Below, piece by piece: positions 40,465 through 46,553 of a DNA stretch of 46,553 bases. The notes beneath the pieces are model-generated. The model was not told the DNA's origin. It worked only from the letters and a program-made list of their open reading frames with translations, and did no database searches. Each line of letters opens with the position of its first letter. Within the stretch, counting starts at the first letter, position 1. The translations under genes were made by a program, and so were the position numbers. Source of the DNA: Geomonas limicola (GTDB taxonomy: Bacteria; Desulfobacterota; Desulfuromonadia; Geobacterales; Geobacteraceae); NCBI RefSeq assembly GCF_014193675.1, contig NZ_BLXZ01000013.1, positions 1 to 46,553 on the forward strand, written 5' to 3'.

Positions 40465-40772
40465 CCACCGTGCCAGAGCGTGAAGTGACGCCGACAGCAC
40501 TGGCAGCAGACCTGCCGGTTTTCTCGGCAAGGTGCCGGTCTCTTGATCAACCTCCGCAGGTCGGCACGGCTGTGCTCCCAAGTAAGTCCCTGCAATCACT
40601 GGGCGCGCTACCTCATGGATACCTTGGCACGCGTTATGTAATTAGAGATACAGCGCCGACGCCGCACCCTGCCGCACTCGCCGCAGTTCGGGTGGAGCCA
40701 GCCCACAGCCGATCCATCGCGACAGGAATCTCAACCACTATCAAAGAGCGCCGTACCAAAGGAGCATCCGTC
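40465..40772. other. 308-base leader region between mobA and modA
   Basis: Contains the ModE-like box (40632-40655). Other parts show short inverted repeats around 40510-40540 but no gene and no RNA motif I can name. Confidence 0.4.
40632..40655. promoter_or_regulatory. ModE-binding box candidate upstream of modA
   Basis: CGTTATGTA (40632-40640), ATTAGA, GATACAGCG (40647-40655). It matches the ModE pattern CGTTATATA-N6-TATATAGCG I recall for Geobacter at 8 of 9 and 7 of 9 positions. It lies 118 bases upstream of the modA ATG. ModE bound to molybdate represses modA uptake genes. Confidence 0.7.
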
Positions 40773-41516
40773 ATGAAATCACTGTTACAAGGCCTGCTGG
40801 TCCTGTGTTGTCTCACCCTTTGTGAAACCCCGGTCCTGGCTGGTGAGGTCCACCTCTCGGTAGCGGCAAGCCTGAAAGAGGTCATCAACGAACTCTCCGA
40901 CAGCTACACCAGGTCGCACCCGGGTGCCAGGTTCCTGAAAAACTACGGTGCCTCCGGACAACTCGCCAAGCAGATCGAAAGCGGTGCACCGGCCGATATC
41001 TTCATCTCGGCCAACGTCGAGTGGGTTGACTACCTGAAGGGGAAAAAGCTGGTCGAGCCTTCCAGTGTCGCCACCTTCACCTTCAACACCCTGGTGTTTG
41101 CCGGCCAGCCCGGCAAGGCCTCTTCGCTTCGGGACCTCACCAGGCTGAACCGCATTGCCATCGGCAGCCCCAAGAGCGTCCCGGCCGGCGAGTACGCCGT
41201 GCAGGCCTTGAAGAAAGTGGGGCTGGAAAAGCAGCTCGAGAAGAAGCTCATCATGGCGCGCGACGTGCGGGAGTGCCTGATGTATGCCGAGCGCGGCGAG
41301 GTTGATGGCGGCTTCGTCTACCGCACCGATGCGCTGCAGGCCAGGCAGGCACGCATCCTCTTCACGGTCCCCCAGGACCTCTATCCCAAGATTATCTACC
41401 CGATGGCCCTCACCGGCCCCGGTGCGAAAAACCCCGACGCCGCCGGTTTTTTCGCCTTCCTGCACGGCAACGAGGCCAAGGCGGTCCTGGCAAAGTATGG
41501 CTTCGCTGCGCAATGA
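40773..41516 (+). CDS. modA: molybdate ABC transporter substrate-binding protein
   Basis: 247 residues; ATG preceded by AAAGGAG. Signal peptide MKSLLQGLLVLCCLTLCETP, cleavage near VLAG. Binding-protein fold with the oxyanion-contact segments LSVAASLKEVINELSDSY, NYGASGQLAKQIESGAPADI and SPKSVPAGEYAVQALKKVG, plus DGGFVYRTDA. Periplasmic capture of molybdate or tungstate. A strong terminator follows at once, so no modB or modC is cotranscribed here; the permease must be encoded elsewhere. Confidence 0.93.
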   Translation: MKSLLQGLLVLCCLTLCETPVLAGEVHLSVAASLKEVINELSDSYTRSHPGARFLKNYGASGQLAKQIESGAPADIFISANVEWVDYLKGKKLVEPSSVATFTFNTLVFAGQPGKASSLRDLTRLNRIAIGSPKSVPAGEYAVQALKKVGLEKQLEKKLIMARDVRECLMYAERGEVDGGFVYRTDALQARQARILFTVPQDLYPKIIYPMALTGPGAKNPDAAGFFAFLHGNEAKAVLAKYGFAAQ

Positions 41517-41567
41517 CAGAGACGTCTCCTGCGGCTATCGCCAGAGCCAGCACCCCCTGAAACGCAA

Positions 41568-41605
41568 GAAAGGGTCACGCCGTACGACGTGACCCTTTCC
41601 TTTTT
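41568..41605 (+). terminator. terminator of modA
   Basis: Perfect 12-bp stem GAAAGGGTCACG (41568-41579) / CGTGACCCTTTC (41588-41599), 8-nt loop, followed by CTTTTT. It can also serve the convergent FmdB gene, since the minus strand ends the stem with CTTTC. Confidence 0.9.
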
Positions 41606-41689
41606 GGGGGAGCTGGTGCCCTGCCGGTTCACTCGACAGCTCCAGCAGCTACCGCGGTCTTTGGCGCCGGACCGGCGCCTTTAGGCCCT

Positions 41690-41860
41690 TCAACCAATCG
41701 GGGTACACTTGGAGTTTCCGGTCGCGGCAAAGGGCGACAGGACTTTTTCCACCTCGGATGCGCCGCAGATTGGGCAGTTGGGCAACTCGGTCGTATCCCC
41801 CTTCTGCAGTTTTTCAAAGCGGGTACCGCACGGCAGGCAACGGAACTCGAAGATAGGCAT
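41690..41860 (-). CDS. FmdB-family zinc-ribbon protein
   Basis: 56 residues, below the usual length cut-off for gene calling. ATG at 41860 preceded by GGAGGT with ideal spacing and a consensus promoter 60 bases upstream. The N-terminus reads MPIFEFRCLPCG (family: MPxYEYxCxxCG), then TRFEKL and the second knuckle NCPICG, giving a CxxC...CxxC zinc ribbon; the tail has FAATGNSKCTPIG. FmdB-type proteins are small regulators or zinc-ribbon adaptors of poorly known function. Convergent with modA. Confidence 0.88.
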   Translation of the reverse strand: MPIFEFRCLPCGTRFEKLQKGDTTELPNCPICGASEVEKVLSPFAATGNSKCTPIG

Positions 41861-41896
41861 CGAAGCACCTCCATATGGTTATTCAGATTTTCATAT

Positions 41897-41925
41897 CTTA
41901 TAGCCTTTCTAATACTCACTGTCAA
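41897..41925 (-). promoter_or_regulatory. consensus sigma-70 promoter of the FmdB gene
   Basis: Minus strand TTGACA (41925-41920), 17-bp spacer, TATAAG (41902-41897). One of the best consensus matches in the window. Confidence 0.8.
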
Positions 41926-41990
41926 GCAGAGATCGCCGACTCAGGTTGGCCGAACTGCCGGCATCGGCAGCTGCAGGTTGCGCTTTTTTG

Positions 41991-42019
41991 TTGCACATTC
42001 AGCTTTTAATATATATATT
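41991..42019 (+). promoter_or_regulatory. sigma-70 promoter of the five-gene operon 42121-45349
   Basis: TTGCAC (41991-41996), 17-bp spacer, TATATT (42014-42019) in an AT-rich island. Expected leader about 95 nt. The T-run CTTTTTT at 41983-41989 with a CTGCCG/CGGCAG stem at 41956-41971 lies just upstream. Confidence 0.65.
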
Positions 42020-42120
42020 TCAAACCATCCTGAACCTAGTTCCGTCCAACGTCCTGTGCGGCGCGAACAGGACGTCTCCCCCGCAACGCAGTAGCGAACC
42101 CGGTAGTACCCGGAGAGCAC

Positions 42121-42384
42121 GTGTCGAGCAGGTTGGAACAACTGGAACTGTTGCGTAGCACCGCGAGGGAACTGCGCCAGGCAGACGAATTCCCGACCTG
42201 GCTACTGAGCGAGTTCGAGGCGATACTGGAGCACCCGGATCGCTATACCCGTGAAGCTGCGCTGCTTGAACGCCTGCTCGCCGAGATCCGCGATTACGAT
42301 CCCTATGCTGGAATGGGATGTTTCGGAGGCGGCACCAGCACGGCAACGATTCAGGCTACCCTCCGCGAAATTCTCCAGAAGTGA
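42121..42384 (+). CDS. unknown 87-residue cytoplasmic protein
   Basis: GTG start with GGAGAG upstream. Helical, charged sequence: SRLEQLELLRSTARELRQAD, FPTWLLSEFEAILEHPDRYT, LLERLLAEIRDYDPYAG, then a Gly-rich GCFGGGTSTATIQATL with one Cys. No signal peptide or membrane segment. No family recognised. Third-position GC matches neighbouring genes, so it is probably real. First gene of an operon with a Cys-rich protein, a methyltransferase and a CoA-disulfide-reductase-type flavoprotein. Confidence 0.65.
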   Translation: MSSRLEQLELLRSTARELRQADEFPTWLLSEFEAILEHPDRYTREAALLERLLAEIRDYDPYAGMGCFGGGTSTATIQATLREILQK

Positions 42385-42408
42385 ATCGTCAAACCGGAGC
42401 TCTGCATC

Positions 42409-42696
42409 ATGTCATGTGAACTATTGGAATGTTGTCGTTTTTTTGATGATTGTATGGAGGGTCTGCCGGAAGCCGCAGAGATCATCAAGCATCGGCTCTG
42501 TCGCGGCGACTTTGCAAGCTGTACCCGCTACCAAATATTCAAGTCGCTGGGCAACGACAGCTCCCCGCACTTTTTGAACGCAACCGAACTGGAGATGGTG
42601 CACAAGGCACGTCGGTGCCTGGCGGAGAAGCAGGCGCGACAGGCCACGCCCCGCAGCGCAGGCGAGAGCGCTCCCCCCGAGGAACCCATGCCGTGA
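42409..42696 (+). CDS. small Cys-rich protein (CxxxxCCxFF type)
   Basis: 95 residues; start 24 bases after the upstream gene. N-terminal Cys cluster MSCELLECCRFFDDCMEGLP, then IIKHRLCRGDFASCTRYQIF. This layout (C...C-FF...M...MP, K..C.GD...C.RY) recurs in small deltaproteobacterial proteins I have seen but cannot name. Six Cys in 40 residues suggest metal or FeS binding. A disordered Ala/Pro/Glu tail follows. Its stop overlaps the methyltransferase start by four bases (GTGA). Confidence 0.68.
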   Translation: MSCELLECCRFFDDCMEGLPEAAEIIKHRLCRGDFASCTRYQIFKSLGNDSSPHFLNATELEMVHKARRCLAEKQARQATPRSAGESAPPEEPMP

Positions 42697-43385
42697 TCCA
42701 GGACCCGAAGAACCAGTTCATCGCTGCCATCCTGTCCCACACCGAGATCCATGGCAAGGAGATCCTCGAGATCGGCTGCGGCAAGGGCAGGATCACCGGG
42801 GACCTGGCCCGCCACGCCCGCCGGGTGGTCGCCATCGATCCGGATGCTGCCGCACTGGAACAGGCCCGCCAGGCCAACGCAGCCGCCAACATAGAGTACC
42901 TGCCGATGTCCGGGAGCGTTCCGGCGTTTCCTGCGGCGAGCTTCAACCTGGTCTTCTACACCCTTTCCCTGCATCATGTCCCCCCCCAGGAGATGCAGGC
43001 GAGCCTGTTGGGCGCGGCGCACCTGCTGCGGGATGGCGGTAACATCGTCGTCATCGAGCCGGGGTACCAGGGGTCGTTCATCGAGGCGAAGCTCCGGTTT
43101 GCTGCGGGCAGTGGCGACGAGCGCCCCGCCCAGGATGCAGCCATTCGTGCCATGCATGCACTTCCCGGGTGGTTCCCCGAGGAGACCGTGCTGTTTCGGA
43201 CCGAGGTCCTGTTCCGGGACCTCGAGGACTTCCTGATCAACATGCTTCCCAAGGCGCACCAGGCACCCGGCTTCGATCGGAAAGCGGTCCGGGCCTTCCT
43301 GGAGGAGCACCGCACCACCGAGGGGATCCTCCTCGATGCGGAACGCCGGTTGAACCTGTTGCGTCCTCTCCCTTCCCTGTTTTAG
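42693..43385 (+). CDS. class I SAM-dependent methyltransferase
   Basis: 230 residues from a GTG that overlaps the previous stop, GAGGAA upstream. Rossmann motif I ILEIGCGKGRITGDLA, motif II acidic residue VVAIDPDAAAL, motif IV-like NLVFYTLSLHHV, post-motif LLRDGGNIVVIEPG. A Methyltransf_11/25 type. C-terminal ~70 residues (helical, RDLEDFLINMLPKAHQAPG) may set substrate choice. Substrate unknown; translational coupling to the Cys-rich protein hints at a thiol or metal-thiolate acceptor, but this is conjecture. Confidence 0.85.
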   Translation: MIQDPKNQFIAAILSHTEIHGKEILEIGCGKGRITGDLARHARRVVAIDPDAAALEQARQANAAANIEYLPMSGSVPAFPAASFNLVFYTLSLHHVPPQEMQASLLGAAHLLRDGGNIVVIEPGYQGSFIEAKLRFAAGSGDERPAQDAAIRAMHALPGWFPEETVLFRTEVLFRDLEDFLINMLPKAHQAPGFDRKAVRAFLEEHRTTEGILLDAERRLNLLRPLPSLF

Positions 43386-43459
43386 GCCCGCCACCACACC
43401 CGAAACCTGTGGCATCAGCTGTCGGCGCCTCTTCAGACCCGTCGACAAAGGAGTATTGC

Positions 43460-45145
43460 ATGAACCAGCGCATCGTGGTCATCGGCGCCAACGCCGCCGG
43501 CGCCAAGGCCGCCTCGAAGGCAAAAAGGAGCAACCCCGAGGCTGAGGTGGTGCTGATCGACCGTGGCACCTTCATCTCCTACGGGGCCTGCGGTATCCCC
43601 TACTACGTGTCCGACGCGGTACCCAGGATCAAGGAACTCATGAGCACCATGGCGGGGGTGGTCCGCGACAGCGACTTCTTCCGCAAGGTAAAAGGGGTTA
43701 CCGTCCGAACCAACACCGAGGTGACGTCCATCGACCGAGCAGCGAAGTCCCTTGAGCTGCAGGACCGCGTCAGCGGGGAGCGTTCCCGGCTCAGCTACCA
43801 CCGCCTGGTGCTGGCGACCGGCAGTGCGCCGGTAGTTCCCAAACTGCCGGGGGTCACCCTGAAGGGGATCGCCACGGTGAAGACACTGGAGGACGCCGAA
43901 CTGCTGCGCAGTCATGCGCTCCCGGGCGCGGCCGCGTGCATCCTGGGGGCCGGCCTCATAGGCCTGGAAACCGCCGAGGCGCTGTGCCAGAAAGGGATGC
44001 GCGTTACCCTGCTCGAGCTTAAGGAGCAGGTGCTGCCCGGGGTGCTGGATCCGGAATTGGCGGTCAAGGTGGAGCGCCAGTTGACCCGCGCGGGGGTCGA
44101 GGTACGCACCGGCTGCCGGGTAACCGGGTTTACCGGACAGGAGCAGGTCGAGAAGGTAATGGTCGACGGGGCGGAACTGCCGGCCGACCTGGTGATCCTG
44201 GCAACGGGGGTGGTCCCCAACGTGGAGCTTGCCCGTGCCGCAGGGCTCGAGATCGGGAGCACGGGTGCCTTGGCAGTCGATGCCGGGATGTACACCAGCG
44301 ATCCTGACATCCTCGCCTGCGGTGACTGCTGCCAGACAACCCACCGGGTCACCGGCAAAGGCGTGTTCCTCCCCATGGGAAGCACCGCCAACAAACAGGG
44401 GCGGGTTGCCGGGATCAACGCGGTCGGAGGCGAGGCCCGCTTCGGCGGCGTGAACGGCACCAGCATCGTCAGGGTTTTCGAGCTCACCGCCGGCAAGACC
44501 GGGCTCACCGAAGCGGAGGCCCTGGCGCACGGCTTTTCGGTCGAGACGGTGCTCTCACCGGCTCCCGACAAGGCCCATTTTTTCCCGGGTGCAAAACCGA
44601 TCCTGCTCAAGCTGGTGGCCGAGCAAGGGACCGGAAAACTCCTCGGGCTGCAGGCGGTCGGCGAAGGGGAGGTAGCCAAGCGCCTCGACGCCGCAGCGCT
44701 CGCCATCGGGTTGGGCGCGACCGTCGAGCAGTTGGCCCAGGCAGATCTCGCCTACGCGCCGCCCTACTCCGCCGCCATGGACAACCTGATTGTCGCGGCG
44801 GACATCATGAAGAACAAACTGGTCGGCATCGCCAGAGGTTTCGCCCCACAGGAGGTCAAACGCAAGCTGGACCAGGGCGAGCAGTTTATCCTCCTCGATG
44901 TGCGTTCCCCGGCAGAATTTCAGGAAGTGGGCATCGAGGGAGCGACACTGGTCCCGCTGGGTGCCTTGCGCGACCGTCTCTCTGAACTCCCCCGGGATCA
45001 AGAGATCATCGCCTTTTGCAAGATCAGCCTGAGAGGGTATGAGGCGCAGCAGATCCTGAACGGGGCCGGTTTTACCAAGGCCGGATTCCTGGACGGTGGG
45101 ATACTGGCTTGGCCCTACGAACTGAGAGGTCCCCTCGGCTCGTGA
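43460..45145 (+). CDS. CoA-disulfide/polysulfide reductase with C-terminal rhodanese domain
   Basis: 561 residues; ATG preceded by AAAGGAG. FAD/NAD(P)-disulfide reductase fold: RIVVIGANAAGAKAASKAKR (FAD), single active Cys C44 in ISYGACGIPYYV, NAD motif CILGAGLIGLETAEAL, and second FAD motif DPDILACGDCCQ. Residues ~450-561 form a rhodanese domain with FCKISLRGYEA (C520). This is the CoADR-Rhd / NADH-persulfide-oxidoreductase class, which reduces CoA-persulfide, polysulfide or CoA-disulfide. Cytoplasmic. Its operon neighbours are a methyltransferase and a Cys-rich protein, which suggests sulfane sulfur or thiol handling. It follows the methyltransferase by 74 bases. Confidence 0.92.
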   Translation: MNQRIVVIGANAAGAKAASKAKRSNPEAEVVLIDRGTFISYGACGIPYYVSDAVPRIKELMSTMAGVVRDSDFFRKVKGVTVRTNTEVTSIDRAAKSLELQDRVSGERSRLSYHRLVLATGSAPVVPKLPGVTLKGIATVKTLEDAELLRSHALPGAAACILGAGLIGLETAEALCQKGMRVTLLELKEQVLPGVLDPELAVKVERQLTRAGVEVRTGCRVTGFTGQEQVEKVMVDGAELPADLVILATGVVPNVELARAAGLEIGSTGALAVDAGMYTSDPDILACGDCCQTTHRVTGKGVFLPMGSTANKQGRVAGINAVGGEARFGGVNGTSIVRVFELTAGKTGLTEAEALAHGFSVETVLSPAPDKAHFFPGAKPILLKLVAEQGTGKLLGLQAVGEGEVAKRLDAAALAIGLGATVEQLAQADLAYAPPYSAAMDNLIVAADIMKNKLVGIARGFAPQEVKRKLDQGEQFILLDVRSPAEFQEVGIEGATLVPLGALRDRLSELPRDQEIIAFCKISLRGYEAQQILNGAGFTKAGFLDGGILAWPYELRGPLGS

Positions 45146-45247
45146 GTTGCGTCCTGGTCCAGGTAAGTAGCCGCAACGAGGGGCCTCGCAAAAGCCCCTG
45201 AGCGAACGCGGTCCGGCGGGTGTGCGGCTGGCACAAGGAGGAAGGTT

Positions 45248-45349
45248 ATGGAAGTCGTGATTAGCGCGGTCGGGATGGCATGGCTGGCAGTGCTTTTGGT
45301 GGTGGTCCTGTGCAGGCTCGGAGCGCTGCACGGCTGTGGGAAGGGCTGA
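45248..45349 (+). CDS. 33-residue single-pass membrane peptide
   Basis: Too short for standard gene calling. ATG with AAGGAGG eight bases upstream (45234-45240). Almost the whole peptide is one hydrophobic helix (SAVGMAWLAVLLVVVLCRLG), followed by a short tail with His, Cys and Lys (ALHGCGKG). Third-position GC is high. It is the last gene before a strong terminator at 45413-45446, 102 bases after the flavoprotein. May be a small regulator or anchor of a membrane partner. Confidence 0.6.
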   Translation: MEVVISAVGMAWLAVLLVVVLCRLGALHGCGKG

Positions 45350-45412
45350 TCGGTTACGACCCAGCTGGTGGCACACAACTGGACCAGCGCTACGACAAAG
45401 AACGGCTAGACA

Positions 45413-45446
45413 ATAAGGCCAGATCCTGGAAAGGATCTGGCCTTAT
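45413..45446 (+). terminator. terminator of the five-gene operon
   Basis: Perfect 14-bp stem ATAAGGCCAGATCC (45413-45426) / GGATCTGGCCTTAT (45433-45446), hexaloop, followed by CTTTG. Confidence 0.85.
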
Positions 45447-45566
45447 CTTTGGGACATCAAGGGAAACGAGACGGAATCGGGCGTCACCTGCCGAACTGCC
45501 GTCCGAATGGGGAGTTTCCCTGCGTAAACTTAACGACGCGCCTGCGCCGCCGTTACCTACCCTCCC

Positions 45567-45848
45567 CTACTGCGGCGGCTGCTCGACCGCGGCAGTATGC
45601 GGCACCCAGTTACTGCCGTCGAAGATGTACTCGATGTTGCTGGTACTATCCACCCAGATCATGCCCACTACCGCCTTGGGCGGGGCCGTATCGCTCACCA
45701 CCTTGCCGCTGGGCGGCAGCGACGGGAGGTCACTTTCCGTGGCCAGCGTCGTCCCCCCGGGTACCGGTTCCGCAGCGCACACCGTGGCCCACAACAGCAG
45801 CGTTCCCATAAAGCCGGACGCGATCAAGATCGTCACAAATCGTTTCAT
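45567..45848 (-). CDS. small secreted protein with WVDSxxNxEYxFDGSxWV motif
   Basis: 93 residues; ATG preceded by GAGGAGG. Signal peptide MKRFVTILIASGFMGTLLLW to about VCAA. Mature part: Pro/Ser/Thr-rich linker, then GMIWVDSTSNIEYIFDGSNW, a short beta motif also seen in phage-tail and surface-fibre proteins. No catalytic residues. It follows the multiheme cytochrome gene in the same direction by 82 bases and could be secreted with it or form part of its surface complex. Confidence 0.7.
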   Translation of the reverse strand: MKRFVTILIASGFMGTLLLWATVCAAEPVPGGTTLATESDLPSLPPSGKVVSDTAPPKAVVGMIWVDSTSNIEYIFDGSNWVPHTAAVEQPPQ

Positions 45849-45891
45849 GCGGATATCCTCCTCACATAGTTCCCGCTGGTATCTTCAGCAC

Positions 45892-45920
45892 GGCTCGGAC
45901 CGGGTTCAGCGGTCCGAGCC
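45892..45920 (-). other. hairpin between cytochrome and small secreted protein genes
   Basis: Perfect 10-bp stem GGCTCGGACC (45892-45901) / GGTCCGAGCC (45911-45920), 9-nt loop, no U-tract. Placed just after the cytochrome stop; may be attenuator or mRNA end stabiliser. Confidence 0.5.
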
Positions 45921-45930
45921 CTCCCTAGTC

Positions 45931-46553
45931 CTAGTGGCACCCGAAGCAGGTCGACTTGAAGGTTGCCTGCACGTTGAGCGTGCCGTTTCGGTGCTGCGCC
46001 AGGTTGGTGATCGTCGTCCCCTGGCCGTTCACGCTGCTCACGTCGGGGTGGCACAACTGGCACTGATTCAGGCTCGAGGTCAGCCCCTGGTTGCCGTGGT
46101 GACCACTGTGCCAGACTCTGCCGTCCGCAGGCGGATTGCCGTGGCAAGCCGCGCACTGCTGGCCGGTCACGTTCCAGGCCGGGGTACGCTGCGCACCACC
46201 GTAGTTCACCGTGATCAAGTCGTACTCATCGGTTGCCGCGTTGTACGAGTAGTAGCTGAAGCTGCCGGTCTTCACCGCGTGGCAGGATACGTTCGAGCAG
46301 CTCTTCCCGGAATCGTACAGCGGCGCAGTGCCCGCGGAGAAGCGGTACTGGAGATCGACGGCAACAGTCACGTTCGCCTGGTGGTCCTTGATGGGGAGCG
46401 TCATGAGGTGGCTGGCAGCCCCACCGCTGTGGCACGGCGTGCAGTTGTTCCACCCCTCCGAAGCCTTGGCCGTCTTCGCCACGTGCGACAGGTGCGCCCC
46501 GCCGCCGCCCGAGTAGGACTCGAAGCGTGCCCCGGACCAGTTGTTCATGGTGC
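45931..46553 (-). CDS. multiheme cytochrome with CxxxxCH/CxxCH repeats (5' end cut by window)
   Basis: At least 207 residues; the frame runs off the right edge. Visible heme motifs: CTPCH, CSNVSCH (the C-x4-CH variant), CAACH, CQLCH and CFGCH ending the protein. The pair SCSNVSCH ... QQCAACHGNPP is the repeat of the Geobacter C4xCH/C2xCH family, whose members are outer-surface or periplasmic electron carriers. Five hemes are seen and more are likely upstream. Export and extracellular electron transfer are inferred. Stop codon TAG at 45931-45933. Confidence 0.88.
   Translation of the reverse strand, partial: TMNNWSGARFESYSGGGGAHLSHVAKTAKASEGWNNCTPCHSGGAASHLMTLPIKDHQANVTVAVDLQYRFSAGTAPLYDSGKSCSNVSCHAVKTGSFSYYSYNAATDEYDLITVNYGGAQRTPAWNVTGQQCAACHGNPPADGRVWHSGHHGNQGLTSSLNQCQLCHPDVSSVNGQGTTITNLAQHRNGTLNVQATFKSTCFGCH

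Noticed and set aside
40465..40772. MoCo riboswitch upstream of modA
   Set aside because: The GC-rich leader does not show the conserved elements I would expect, while a good ModE box explains regulation.

Overview
The window looks like chromosomal DNA of a high-GC, anaerobic, metal-reducing deltaproteobacterium of the Geobacter / Citrifermentans / Geomonas group (Desulfuromonadota). The evidence is a CxxxxCH/CxxCH multiheme cytochrome cut by the right edge, a periplasm-facing Hyb-type [NiFe] hydrogenase operon, many two-component proteins and chemoreceptors, a sigma-54 regulator with a matching promoter, a ModE-like box of the kind I recall from Geobacter, and small Cys-rich proteins. The species assignment is inference. 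No phage, transposase, CRISPR array or rRNA was seen. One tRNA (Gly, GCC) is present.

Layout. 1-5.3 kb: orphan hybrid histidine kinase, an ArsR-DUF2087-GIY-YIG fusion regulator with a perfect palindromic operator, and a small cytochrome c. 5.4-8.1 kb: NtrC-type regulator divergent from a ZraP-like periplasmic protein, with a sigma-54 promoter and a palindromic upstream site between them, then a small coiled-coil secreted protein. 8.4-10.9 kb: a two-component pair whose regulator has a RepL-like winged-helix output. 11.2-18.0 kb, divergent from that pair: a long operon, DsbL-like oxidase, DsbI-like quinone-linked partner, arylsulfate sulfotransferase (AssT), TlpA-like thioredoxin, CcdA, periplasmic rhodanese, outer-membrane barrel and an atypical hemerythrin. 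18.2-20.7 kb: tRNA-Gly, single-domain response regulator, DUF4382 lipoprotein. 21.0-23.9 kb: a 23-G homopolymer, then a sigma factor / membrane protein / barrel / DUF3106 operon. 24.0-29.9 kb: hydrogenase operon (small subunit, FeS protein, membrane anchor, large subunit, maturation protease). 30.6-34.0 kb: UroD-like protein and polyphosphate kinase. 34.1-37.9 kb: two chemoreceptors with sigma-28-like promoters. 38.4-41.6 kb: beta-propeller lipoprotein, tatA-mobA, and an isolated modA behind a ModE-like box. 41.7-45.4 kb: FmdB zinc-ribbon gene, divergent from a five-gene operon (unknown 87-aa protein, Cys-rich protein, methyltransferase, CoA-disulfide-reductase/rhodanese fusion, 33-aa membrane peptide). 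45.5-46.5 kb: secreted unknown protein and the partial multiheme cytochrome.

The most system-like region is the AssT operon. The DsbL/DsbI/AssT core is known from enterobacteria. Here it is joined in one transcription unit by a reducing arm (CcdA-TlpA), a rhodanese, a barrel and a hemerythrin-like protein, and faces a dedicated-looking two-component system. The second candidate is the 42.1-45.3 kb operon, which pairs persulfide-type redox chemistry with a methyltransferase and two tiny unknown proteins. Positions of domains are approximate; all family calls come from motifs read by eye.
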